A stretch of 64,000 nucleotides of DNA from Gibbula magus. Lineage: Eukaryota > Mollusca > Gastropoda > Trochida > Trochidae. A program made the translations under genes and the position numbers. How positions within the stretch are numbered: position 1 is the first letter of the stretch; each line of letters opens with the position of its first letter. The stretch spans positions 46,094,040 to 46,158,039 of the forward strand of contig OW388293.1 in assembly GCA_936450465.1 (NCBI GenBank). Direction: 5' to 3'. The notes beneath the pieces are model-generated. The model had not been told where the DNA came from. It was given only the letters and a program-made list of their open reading frames with translations, and made no database searches. Positions 10,941 to 21,748 of this stretch are shown piece by piece.

Positions 10941-11010
10941 TTGAGGTAGAAAAGTTATATATTTTCACTCGTAGCTGCGCAACTCGTGAAAATATAACAT
11001 TTCTACCTCA
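10941..11010. repeat. Hairpin, about 27-bp arms
   Basis: GAGGTAGAAAAGTTATATAT then TTTCAC pairs with GTGAAAATATAAC then ATTTCTACCTC, around a loop TCGTAGCTGCGCAACTC. A weaker version (GCTGCTGCGCCATTCGTGAGAATATAA) is at about 16065-16095. It probably belongs to the older repeat that the LINE interrupted. Confidence 0.7.
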
Positions 11011-11422
11011 CTCGATGAGATAAACATGGTATTAGTCAAGAAAAGCCAAATACCCTCTATATATTGCCAGTATCTAAAATTGAAAATACCGCTATAACGT
11101 CATCAGATTTAGTACATCCCTCAACAACAAAAACGTTCAATAAAAGAGAACATAAATATCATCAAACCTTAACTTACAGATGTTGCTTTAAAATCATCAA
11201 ATGGAACTCTTCTAACTCTTCTAACTCTTGTTCATCAGTAACATTGCTATAATGTCAGAAATTTGTATAACTGAATTGGAAACTATAACAATTTTCCTAG
11301 AATTATGATGACTTTATCGAAGCTTCTGATAGTGAAAATTAAATCTTCAGGTTCAACCCTCTTAGACTTTAATTACCCTTCTTTTATTCTTATGAACCTA
11401 CCTTTATCAAAAACTCTTTTAT

Positions 11423-11560
11423 GAATGCCTGTAATTACAGACTGAGTTATAAATTGTTCAAATTGAACTGTCCTAAAACTTAACGAACTTTCTTTCAGCA
11501 ACAGCTCTTTTGTCAACACCTAGAATTACAGATTGCGCTATAAAAGATTCAGACTGCCCA
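11423..11560 (+). repeat. Degenerate repeat, about 92-bp step
   Basis: AATTACAGA at 11431 and 11523 sits in similar context (ATTACAGATTGCGCTATAAA against ATTACAGACTGAGTTATAAA). Another relative, AATTACAGATTGCACTAAA with a downstream CCTTAAACTTAAC, is at about 9712-9765. These are remnants of a short repeat present on both sides of the LINE region. Confidence 0.4.
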
Positions 11561-11754
11561 CATCTACCATTATGATGGTGCTATCGCTGGCGCCATCTAG
11601 TGATCAAGGGAGGCGAGCAGATGAAATCGATGCAGGTAGAATCCCTTCATACATCGGTATCGTAAAGCAGTAGCTGTAATCTGGGAACAATTGCTCTGAA
11701 CAGCGTACAGGAATCTGTAATGAGTTCGCTGATGTGCAGATAAAGATTCACGGG

Positions 11755-11832
11755 GGTCACCGATAGGGGGCGGTGATCAAAGGAGCCGCACGCGACCCGG
11801 CACGTGCGGTACGTCACGGGTCACTTGGCATA
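11755..11832. promoter_or_regulatory. Short GC-rich island with GC box
   Basis: GGGGGCGG near 11767 and a CCGCACG...CGTGCGG inverted pair with CACGTG stand out from AT-rich flanks. A promoter role is possible, but no gene was identified beside it; the ORFs at 11773-12101 show no domain. Confidence 0.2.
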
Positions 11833-11839
11833 ACGATAG

Positions 11840-12235
11840 TGGTCAAATACCTGTCGTTAGAATTTGCGGGGATGTGGGGGAATGGGTTGATTTTTTTTAT
11901 TGGGGAGGATTGTTGCGAACTCTGTGTCTGTGGGTGGGAAAGGGAAGAAGTTTCGGTGATAAAGTTTTGGTATGCAATATTCTGTTTGATTCTTCACTTA
12001 GCCCAAGGAATAGACCGCCAACAAATCTATCACTTCATTCCGTTGTCTGCATATGTATTTTATCATATGTTATCATAATTTCCAGGGTCATTAAACAATG
12101 ATTTCATCTTTTCTTAGCGGCATATAAACTACATATTTACCATTTAATTTGAAGAAAAAATACAAATTACATATTTAACAATTGATTTGTAGGATGATAA
12201 ATCAATTACACTGTCGACAATGTAAAGCTACAGGA
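11840..12235. other. No gene recognised
   Basis: Two overlapping ORFs (plus frames) are Trp/Gly-rich at first but carry no recognisable motif. Nothing else seen. Confidence 0.4.
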
Positions 12236-12238
12236 AAT

Positions 12239-13560
12239 ATATCTCAATGCTATAGCAATATAGCTCACATCTATACCAATGCTATAGCAATATAGCTCAC
12301 CTCTATACCAATGCTATAGCAATATAGCTCACCTCTATACCAATGCTACAGCAATATAGCTCACCTCTATACCAATGGTATGTCACATATACTCACCTCT
12401 ATACTAATGCTATAGCAATATAGCTCACCTCTATACAGATGCTATAGCAATATAGCTCACCTCTATACCAATGCTATAGCAATATAGCTCACCTTTATAC
12501 CAATGCTATAGCAATATAGCTCACCTCTATACCAATGCTATAGCAATATAGCTCACCTCTATACCAATGCTATAGCAATATAGCTCACCTTTATACCAAT
12601 GCTATAGCAATATAGCTCACCTCTATACCAATGCTATAGCAATATAGCCCACCTCTATACCAATGCTATAACAATATAGCTCACCTTTATACCAATGTTA
12701 TGTCACATATACTCACCTCTATACCAATGCTATAGCAAAATAGCTCACCTCTATACCAATGCTATAGCAATATAGCTCACCTCTATACCAATGCTATAGC
12801 AATATAGCTCACCTTTATACCAATGTTATGTCACATATACTCACCTCTATACCAATGCTATAGCAATATAGCTCACCTCTATACCAATGCTATAGCAATA
12901 TAGCTCACCTCTATACCAATGCTATAGCAATATAGCTCACCTTTATACCAATGTTATGTCACATATACTCACCTCTATACCAATGCTATAGCAATATAGC
13001 CCACCTCTATACCAATGCTATAGCAATATAGCTCACCTTTATACCAATGTTATGTCACATATACTCACCTCTATACCAATGCTATAGCAATATAGCTCAC
13101 CTCTATACCAATGCTATAACAATATAGCTCACCTTTATACCAATGCTATAGCAATATAGCTCACCTCTATACCAATGCTATAGCAATATAGCTCACCTTT
13201 ATACCAATGTTATGTCACATATACTCACCTCTATACCAATGCTATAGCAAAATAGCTCACATCTATACCAATGCTATAGCAATATAGCTCACCTCTATAC
13301 CAATGCTATAGCAATATAGCTCACCTTTATACCAATGTTATGTCACATATACTCACCTCTATACCAATGCTATAGCAATATAGCTCACCTCTATACCAAT
13401 GCTATAGCAATATAGCTCACCTCTATACCAATGTTATGTCACATATACTCACCTCTATACCAATGCTATAGTAAATATAGCTCACATCTATACCAATGCT
13501 ATAGCAATATAGCTCACCTCTATACCAATGTTATGTCACATATACTCACCTCTATACCAA
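12239..13560 (+). repeat. 32-bp satellite with higher-order structure
   Basis: The main unit reads CAATGCTATAGCAATATAGC then TCACCTCTATAC (32 bp). A second type, also 32 bp, has CAATGTTATGTCACATATAC then TCACCTCTATAC. Type-2 units (TGTCACATAT) start at 12381, 12701, 12829, 12957, 13053, 13213, 13341, 13437 and 13534. Spacings are 320, 128, 128, 96, 160, 128, 96 and 97, that is 10, 4, 4, 3, 5, 4, 3 and 3 units. About 41 contiguous units without spacers. GCTATAGC is a perfect 8-bp palindrome in each main unit. Confidence 0.95.
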
Positions 13561-13965
13561 TGCTATAGTAAATATAGCTCCATTCTATACCAATGCTATA
13601 GCAAATATAGCTCACTTCGATACCAATGCAATATCAAATATAGCTCACCTCTATACCAATGCTATAGCAAATATAGCTCACTTCTATACCAATGCTATAA
13701 TTGAAAATATAGCTTACCTATATACAAATACAATAGCAAATACAGCTCACTTCTTTACCAATGCAATAGCAAATATAGCTCACTTCTATACCAATGCTAC
13801 AGCAAATATAGCTTACCTATATACCAATGCTGTAGCAAATATAGCTCACCTTTACCAATGCAATAGCAAATATAGCTCACCTATAATAATGCTATAGCAA
13901 ATATAGCTCACCTATAACAATGCTAAAGTAAATATAGCTCACTTCTACATTACTGCAAATGCAGC
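13561..13965 (+). repeat. Diverged edge of the 32-bp satellite
   Basis: Units become 33 bp or irregular (GCTATAGCAAATATAGCTCAC, then shortened CACCTATAATAATG forms). Divergence increases to the right, as expected for the old edge of an array homogenised from the left or centre. Type-2 units are absent here. Confidence 0.85.
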
Positions 13966-14620
13966 TCTATACCATTATACAATTTTTGGCACTTTGATTT
14001 CATAAATAACGATTCGGTTAACATATTGTTTTTCGACTTGGCTTGGCTGTTTTGAAACGTGTTGAACGCGTGATTTTTTAAATCTCTTTAAAAACGGATT
14101 CCGAATTGTATGTGTAATTGGAACCGAGACTTTGTTGATTGGTTTTAGTATCTTGTTATTGCCGTGACCTGCACGGATTTGTAATGTCAAGATTTAGATT
14201 AATATTTATGGTACTAAACATTACCAGCAAATTGATAATTCATATGCATTTGTCAATAGGGTGTTGAGCCTTTCTTCTTTTAATTAAACGGGGCTACCTT
14301 TTAATCAAAATCCCCTTTTGACAGTATTGTTATTTTGAACAATGTATATGGTAAAAGTCTAAGGCGGTGCGACATCAAAGCACGGAGACAAATATTGTAT
14401 TTAGGTTCTAACAGTACGTCACCCGTCTATTCTCCCTCCCAAAACAGCGTCCCCCTTTCCTCCCCTCCCCTCGCTCCTCACACAATCATAGTGGAAGGTG
14501 TGAGGGGTATTGTTGTATTGGGAGGGCGTAACATCCGAATTGAACATAGAGGGGCAAGGGAAAGGGCTGGTTACCCGTCATGAGGGTATGGGAAAGTTTG
14601 ATGAGTTTTAGTGAGGGGCT
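13966..14620. other. No gene recognised
   Basis: The 71-codon minus-strand ORF at 13975-14190 (Lys/Val-rich) has no motif. A C/T-rich stretch lies at about 14440-14480. Confidence 0.4.
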
Positions 14621-14623
14621 TCT

Positions 14624-15270
14624 TGTGTGTGTGTGGGGGGGGGGGGGGTCAGTTTTGGAGTGGGGGAGGGGGTAGATGTTGGGATAGTCGTTGCAAGAGG
14701 TAATAGTTGCAGAGAGGTATTATTCGGTGGGGTTTGGGTGTAGGTAGGGTAGGGGTAGCTTTTTTTAAGGGTAGATGTGGTACGGGGGGGGGGGGGGGGG
14801 GGGGGCGTTCTAGACAGGGCTTGTAGGCTGTCTACTCTACAAGAGGTTGTGGGTTGTGAGAGGAATGTGGTTAAGACACTTTGAAAACGTGTTGCCTTAA
14901 TTGGTGTGTTAAGATTGTAACAAATGTGTAACATAGTTGTGTAGGAGAGAGGCAGAGACAGAGACATAGAGAGACAGAGAGAGACTAAGAGACAGAGAGA
15001 ATAGAATAGTACGAATAGAAACACTTTGAGAGACACTGAACGAAAGAATTTAGAGAGAAACGGCGAGACAGAAATTTCACAGAGAGAGAGAGACATTTAG
15101 CGATGTATTTCCAGAGATGAGAATAGAAAGAGAGATATTAAGGATAGACACTAAGCGAGGAGAGACACATGTTGTGAAAAAGAGAGAGGGAAATGATAAA
15201 GACAAAGATAGACAAAGAGTATCACAGAAGATTTTCATTACTTCAGACAGATAGACAGAAAGTGAAAGGG
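14624..15270 (+). repeat. G homopolymers and GA-rich low-complexity tract
   Basis: G-runs occur at 14635-14648 and about 14784-14805, with a G/T-rich stretch between. From about 14945 to 15260 the plus strand is dominated by AGAGA, GAGACAGAG and similar words. The minus-strand ORFs here (Ser/Leu/Pro-rich) follow from composition. Confidence 0.75.
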
Positions 15271-15460
15271 CCAACAATAAATGACGGTATAACAAATGCA
15301 CGTCAAGATCACAGAGGAGTGCGGTGACGCTGGTGATAAAATAAGAAGGAAAGGGTTACATACAAAAGGGAGTCGGGAGAGGGTGTTAAAAGTGTTGTTT
15401 GAAACATAAGATTTTATGCATTAAACATTAAATAGAGTAACGGGGCTTCTTCTCTGCTCT

Positions 15461-15568
15461 GATTGGCTGATGTTCAGCTGTATGCAAATCAGGGGTTATC
15501 AATCTGACTTTAGTCACGTGATCGCCCAAGGGAGAAACTTTGGGTTGTGGTCCGCCTGAGTGACGTCA
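15461..15568. promoter_or_regulatory. Cluster of CCAAT, octamer, E-box and CRE sites
   Basis: Within 108 bp: ATTGG (CCAAT box, reverse) at 15462-15466, ATGCAAAT (octamer) at 15482-15489, CACGTG (E-box) at 15515-15520 and TGACGTCA (CRE) at 15561-15568. All four are exact matches to well-known animal transcription-factor sites. No convincing gene starts nearby, so this could be a distal element or chance. Confidence 0.3.
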
Positions 15569-15569
15569 C

Positions 15570-17110
15570 GGATTATAATTATGACATCCCTCAGCTGAAA
15601 GAATATAGTTTTTATTAGCGTACAGAGTAAAGTGGATTCCTCATCCCGCGTTGAACTATAGTCATTGTCTCTACCACTGAATGTGAACTAATTCGGTACC
15701 TTTACACACTTTCAAATACATAAGCTGATCCAGAAATGTGGAAAGGGGAGGAACAGGGGTCGATTATTGAAAGGGGGAGGGGTAAAATTTGGAATCCATC
15801 AAATTTACATGCAGAAATTTTCTCGATGGTGTAATAAGGTATTTATCTGTTAAATCTTTATTTTCACTGAAATAATAATGTTATTCTACTTACACTGACA
15901 GAGACTGTTGTTATTGTTATTCTAAAAAAAACACTCCATATGACGTCATGAAACAATAGGTCGAGGACGAACATTTGCATTGTGTTTTTAAACATGATAA
16001 ATAGAGCATTTGACATTCCTTGTCGAATATGATGTATATTTCGTGAAGTTTATTTCACATTTTCGATTGCTGCTGCGCCATTCGTGAGAATATAAATTTA
16101 TTCTTCAATCGGTGTAAATATTGTTTACATATTTTGCTGCATAACATGTATGAAGAAATCGTTACCATACACGACTAACAAGAATGCATGTATGATATTT
16201 GGATAAATGTATTCTGATGATACAATATATAATATGACATAAGTTATGTAAATAGTGCATGGCAAGTTCGTTCCATATTTTCATATAGACGGGAGAGTTT
16301 GTTGATTATGATTTGAAGAAGTATTTTAAATATTGAGTATTTTTCATAATATCATATATGGCTTTCATAATACCACATTCTGATTTATATTGAAATAATT
16401 TCTCTCAACTTGCACATTCATACCCTATCACTAAATATATGATAATAACTTGTTTTCGATGAAAATCTAGCTAAACCCCCTAATTCTATACACAGTAACC
16501 ACATACCCTATTAAACCTTAACAGCCCAAATGTGTCTTTTCGTCTGTTCTATGTAAGTTTCCAAATTAACGTTTGACGGCAAATTGACGCGGGCCAGTCG
16601 CGGTGCATTTCTAGTTTTCGATCAGAAATCACCACTTTCCCCTTTATATCGTCACTATACCGAATCGATTATCATTAACACGTTAATTTTCCGCAACAGT
16701 GAGTACTTCTCAATAAAATAACACCATTTATAACGTTTTTAGAGTTCGATTTCAACAACATAAGCAATGGCAATGTCATCATTTTGGTTGGATTTCAATG
16801 TAGTCCAGAACATATCACCAGTAGTATAATTACTAATAATATCGATCCAATCATATCATGTGTAGAATATGAATACTTATCCCGGGATGTCGTCATTTAC
16901 GTAAACCAAACACTTACATGTTTATAGATTTGTCAGAATTCTGTATTCTAAATTTCAAAAATATTCAAAATCTAGTTTCTTAGGAACAGCTAATAAAAAC
17001 CACAATCCGGAAATGGATACAAGATAAAATACATTAATAAAAAAAATCAAACAGATAAATGGAACGGTGTTTCTTTGACAACAGAAAATATTCTGAAAAT
17101 CAATACAACT
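15570..17110. other. No gene recognised; possible old repeat at 15937-16110
   Basis: ATATGACGTCATGAAACAAT at 15938 and the GCTGCGCCATTCGTGAGAATAT region near 16070 recall the parts found at 9912 and 10941, in the same order. This may be an uninterrupted but decayed copy of that repeat. The rest is AT-rich. Confidence 0.35.
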
Positions 17111-17122
17111 TGAGTGCACTCC

Positions 17123-17350
17123 TCAGGTGAGAAGACCAATCCCAATAATGAGCATTCCTACACATAGACAGCGTGTCCACGGCATGTTCGGGACGGTTCT
17201 TCTGAATAGGACACTCGAGAAGTGGTTTACATCCATACAAGGCTTCCTACAAATACTGGTACCCCGAAACAAGCCATTGTCAAGTAAGAAATGGTCATTA
17301 GCAATAACACGGGATTTCATGCTGCTTGGGGTAATTATGCCGGATATCAA
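17123..17350 (-). CDS. Possible exon, unidentified, hydrophobic C-terminus
   Basis: A 75-codon minus-strand ORF ends RCLCVGMLIIGIGLLT and then stops, so it would end in a short membrane-like segment. Many codons end in C, in contrast to the flanks. TTTCGGGGTACCAGTATTTGTAG inside it could act as an acceptor, in which case the frame ECPIQKNRPEHAVDTLSMC is also open for 47 codons to a stop. The plus strand is open too (17127-17369). Coding is plausible but the frame is undecided; no family recognised. Confidence 0.25.
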   Translation of the reverse strand: MISGIITPSSMKSRVIANDHFLLDNGLFRGTSICRKPCMDVNHFSSVLFRRTVPNMPWTRCLCVGMLIIGIGLLT

Positions 17351-17369
17351 TACTCGCGGTGTTAAATAG

Positions 17370-18720
17370 TCATGGACATAAAAGCCACGGTATAGTCAAA
17401 TGCTATAAATTTCTCTGATGTTTTGTACCTTGGGTCTGTCAGTATGTTCCCATCTGACATGGTTGTAGGTGGCTTTTGTCAAATCTGCCATTCACGCTCT
17501 TGACTGAAATATCATTGTCCATCTTTTCACGTGTAAACTGCGAGGCTAATTTCTGGCCACGTGGCGGGAGACTCTTGTGATATATGAGGGATAATCCACT
17601 CTAATCCTCCCTCCCCTAATCGCTTGTTGAGTTTGACCCTCTTCTGAACTCAGGATAACCCCCGGCTGATAATACGTCTACTCTGATAGCGGTATTAACG
17701 TGTCTCACAGCGACTTTTATCATTATTTTAGCTGTGAAGTTCGCCGATATTTTTCTTTAAAGACGTATCCAAGAGCTCTCAACCATGTGGTTTGTTGGAT
17801 GAATTGGGAAGACTTTCTGGTGGTTGCATTTGAAAATTTCTATAAAACTCTTTGATAAGTTTGTAATGATCTTAACACGTTTCGCATATAAAAGAAGATA
17901 ACATATATGTTAGGAAGCTTCCAAATACGATATTTCATACATATTTGTATAAATATTTGGATATTTCAGTTGGTTTGATCAAGTGTGTTCGTATTGGTCT
18001 CTGTCCGTTGATCTGACCCTCGACTGCGCCTAGAGTCAATACAACAAATAGGATCTGTAGCAGGCTCAATACGAAAACACTTGATTAATAATATCAGATT
18101 AGTAAAATTGAAAGAAGTTCTATTTTTATTGTGATTGAGATGTTAGCTCTTGGACGACATGTCCGCAACGTATACTTTTTAATCTGTTCAATCGATATCG
18201 TTATATTTTATACTCATTTTGTTTGTAAAATATCTTATTTCGTTTGTATTAGAAATCGTAGTAAACATTAAGATATTTTAAACTTGAAAATCGGACTAAA
18301 TTATTTTTTTTATTTTTTTTATGACAAGATACTTTAATGAATTATTTTAAAAAGAAAAAAATACATATGTTGTCGATTATGCATGAAGATTACAAATTCA
18401 TGTATAGTAATGAGTGTTCTTTTAGAGTTAAATTGAAATCAATTTTTTTTATAAGATACAAAATGAATATGTCTTAGATCATCATATTGATTAATGCATT
18501 TGATTTTCGCATTATACAATGCAATACACGTCTAATAACGATTAATTATTTTTCCTCTCAGTTCATGTGCGTAAAATAACATATACCAGAATCGTGCCTC
18601 ACAATATGTCTCGATCAAGATCAAACCCAGAGAGACGAAACTCGCAGTCACATCTTCCTTCTCTTCCTTGCTATAGTAATAGTTCGAATCAATTTTCAAG
18701 CATTCAAATCAGTTAGCTGT
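17370..18720. other. AT-rich DNA, no gene recognised
   Basis: No supported ORF. 18300-18365 is nearly pure A/T. Confidence 0.5.
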
Positions 18721-18724
18721 CATA

Positions 18725-18818
18725 GCGATGTCTCGGTGGCTGCTTGGATAAGCTGTTGGAGTATCAAGTGCTTGTGAATTGTGAGGATGTGGATTCGAAT
18801 CCCGTAATAGACTCGTCC
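18725..18818 (+). repeat. tRNA-derived sequence (SINE head or tRNA pseudogene)
   Basis: GGTGGCTGCTTGGATAAGC resembles a Pol III A box and D arm, and GGATTCGAATCC at 18791-18802 is close to the B box GGTTCGANTCC, with TTCGAATCC exact. The A-to-B spacing of about 50 nt and the long region between them resemble a Leu/Ser-type tRNA. The acceptor stem does not close, so a functional tRNA is unlikely. Confidence 0.5.
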
Positions 18819-18819
18819 C

Positions 18820-19548
18820 GAAAAAATACACGAATTTCATTTGTAATTAACTTGTATTGCAGAGATCCCACTTATTAACCTATTATGTATAATGCAGACA
18901 ATGCTATCTTAAATATGAAAAAGTTACTGGTTTCCCAGTTGATTAGTAGTATATATTTCAATTTAAATTATCATTGTTGAGTTTCGCCTGGTTGTGATTG
19001 ATATTCGAAAAAAATATCTTCAAGACTAAATTAAAGTTAACACTGATGATTCCGCTTTACTTAAAATAGATGAACATGTCAAAATTTTGCAAGGTAAAAA
19101 GTGAATTTGAATGTGAATGATTCGGTCAGGGAATAAAAGTTAATTATCACTTATCAATTATATTTTATAGCCAAGGTTGAAGTTTTCGAAAAATAAGGTC
19201 AAGCGCCAAGGTCTTAAAAACATAATGAACTCCTGTGAAAGGGCTCATTGAAATCGATGATCTCCGACTAATGATAAGTCATGGCTAAAGTTTTCGGGAG
19301 TATGCTTTTTGCACCAAGATCAAGGCTAAAAGTTACAAGGCATTGTCTCATCTGATAAGACTCATCACAATGGAGATATATCGATGAGATATCACAGACC
19401 AATCAAAAAGTCAAAGGTTAAAATTCTCGGACAGGACAGGTGAAAAACAATATATACCCGGAATCTCCAATTTAGGACATAAACACCGCAAAATGAATAT
19501 GATCTAAGTACACCTACTAGATGTTTGGATTCCAAACAGAAAATGTAG

Positions 19549-19550
<2 letters not shown>
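18820..19550. other. No gene recognised
   Basis: AT-rich, no ORF of interest. The first part could be the body of the tRNA-derived element above, but no second copy was found in the window. Confidence 0.4.

Positions 19551-19552
<2 letters not shown>

Positions 19553-19614
<62 letters not shown>
19553..19614. repeat. (TA)n microsatellite, about 31 units
   Basis: Pure TA dinucleotides for about 62 bp, ending in TACGTATT. The 122-codon minus-strand ORF across it (IYIYIY run) is an artefact. Confidence 0.95.
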
Positions 19615-19615
<1 letters not shown>

Positions 19616-19619
19616 GTAT

Positions 19620-19761
19620 TATGTTTTCCATGTACCAAAATAAGTATAAATAAATATAGTATATGAAGCACCCGTAAATGATTATTTTTATTAAATGTTC
19701 CACATTTTGACGTGACCAGATAGTGTTTGCCCTGCGCATATTTTGGTACATGGAAAACATA
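19620..19761. repeat. Perfect 23-bp inverted repeat, 96-bp loop
   Basis: The 23 bp at 19620-19642 (beginning TATGTTTTCCATGTACCAAA) recur exactly in reverse complement at 19739-19761. Adjacent to the (TA)n run, this could be the termini of a tiny MITE. Confidence 0.75.
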
Positions 19762-19871
19762 AAATATAATATTGTCCCTTACTGATCATGAACACTCAGT
19801 CATTATCAACTAGGTTTTTTTATTTTCCAAAGATTCTAAAAGTTCCATGTATCCCATTCTATTCCCCCATA

Positions 19872-20262
19872 CACTAAACGCCGAAAGAAACGTTACCCCA
19901 CTTCTTTTTTTAATAACTTTTAAAGTATCAAAGATATTTGAGAAATGAATGGTTCAAAAGAAAGCTGAATAACGTATCTTTATGCTAATAACACGTTTAA
20001 GACTAGACGTTTGTCTAGTCACAACGTAAAAGTTTACCTTCAACTTCTTCTGGACACCGGCCTGGTTGAAAACCGGACAATTTTAACCTTCTTAAGCAAC
20101 TGCATTTTGCCACAATATGAATCCATCAGGAATTTTAAACGTGTTATTAGCATAAAGATACGTTATTCAGCTTTCTTTTGAACCATTCATTTCTCAAATA
20201 TCTTTGATACTTAAAAAGTTATTAAAAAAGAAGTGGGGTAAAGTTTCTTTTGGCGTTTAGTG
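19872..20262. mobile_element. 391-bp MITE, 128-bp TIRs, TA target site
   Basis: The left arm 19872-20000 begins CACTAAACGCCGAAAGAAAC and the right arm 20135-20262 is its near-exact reverse complement. Both ends are flanked by TA (19870-19871 and 20263-20264), the target duplication of Tc1/mariner-type elements. The 134-bp centre is unrelated and too short for a transposase. Superfamily is inferred from the TA site and the compact, long-TIR structure. Confidence 0.85.
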
Positions 20263-20264
20263 TA

Positions 20265-20400
20265 GGTTACCCTTTCTGATTTCCGATCCTAACCTCTGTT
20301 GTAATAGGGCTGGATTTTACGGCTCCAGCAAAATTCCAAAGCGGGGAAAAGGGGAACCTCACACTAAATCCCTGCTTGTGAACCAATGAAAATTCATCTT
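20265..20400 (+). repeat. Dispersed repeat, partner of 53257-53395
   Basis: GATTTCCGATCCTAACCTCTG, a CAGCAAAATTCC block, AAAGGGGAA and CCCTGCTT...AACCA...AAAAT occur in the same order at 53265-53385. This copy abuts the right end of the 391-bp MITE. Confidence 0.7.
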
Positions 20401-21745
20401 TCAGCGGATATGTCGACCGAGTGACTTCAATAATCTTAGCATTTTACACTTAAGGGTCTTACGCATTAATATCTGAGTGCTCTTCTCCATTCTATTCTAG
20501 TTTTTCTCTCCAGCCATTCAAAATGAGTTTTCAGCACGAGACGTAGCATTTAAACCCAAATTGTTGTAGACGTCTGGAAATTGACATGTGAATGATCCGA
20601 AAACCAAGTGAACCCTTTTATTCATAATACCCCTCGGAATGTTAGGACAGTTGTTCATGTACATTGATTTCGTATCCATCGGTCTTCTCAATGAGTTGTG
20701 CATAATATGTTGCAGGATCCTCATGCATCAAAAGCATCTTCTGTGGCATGATTTTTTTTAAATAAACTTTTTTATACCATGATTTGTGACCCTGCAATGT
20801 ATATTTCGATCATTACTTTTGAACTTCTACCTATTTCATTCCGCTGTGCCTGACGATGACAATCCAGGTACTTTCACTAAAAGTTGAATTTCTTCGCTTC
20901 AACATATTCACCGCATCAGATGTTGAAATAACCAGTTGTCTGAGACAAGTGTGTCAATGAAAGAAGATAAATTATTCATTGACAATATAAATTCTTAGAG
21001 ATAACACACATCAAGTTATGAAACTTTTTTTTAGAATCTTTGTAAATGTTAATAACTTCATATTGGATTTGTTAATGAATATATTTTATTCAAAAGCACT
21101 TTTGGTGTGGAAGATATATTTTTATGTTTGAAAACATTTTAAAGTTCACATTTTAAAAAGGAATGACCTCCGAGACGGACTGTTGGTACCTATAGTATTC
21201 ATCTATGTAACTGTAGCACTAATTTCAAAACAACCAGCATCTAACGTAATATCTGCATAGTATCAATAATTTCCAAACTTCAATTGCTTTAAAAATGATT
21301 TGACTACCTAATTGTGAAAAGAAAAAAAGTTATTTGGAAAAGAATGAAACAGATGCTACGTCTGTTGCGAATGTAACAAACTTTTGTTCAGCAGCTGTCA
21401 AGTGCCGTAAACATATCCCAGTCAGTGAGAAAAATAAGGAACAAATATGGCAATAATAACATTATATGAGAACATTATTTTAATATACTTTTTTATTAGT
21501 TTTCTCAAGGACATATATGCACGTGACACATGGCCATGTGCATAGATGAAATGACCGATATCTATGAAGTTCAGCAACAATGAACGCAGTTCGCCTCTTG
21601 GATTCACGAAGCGAACTGGATAATAGTATCGTATATAGCAACTTGTGATCTATTTTATGTTTTTTAATGTCTAGTTTGTCTAGTATGTATATACACCAAT
21701 GTGAGTGTGTCTCTCCCAACTCTCAATGGTTAATATCGTACATTT
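20401..21745. other. No gene recognised
   Basis: AT-rich, with short ORFs in several frames and no domain. Confidence 0.5.
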
Positions 21746-21748
21746 TTA

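Noticed and set aside
12239..13965. CRISPR array
   Set aside because: The 32-bp units are contiguous without spacers, the variants are diverged copies of the unit, and the sequence is eukaryotic. It is a satellite.
19392..19760. 122-codon ORF with an Ile-Tyr run
   Set aside because: The run is the (TA)n microsatellite translated.
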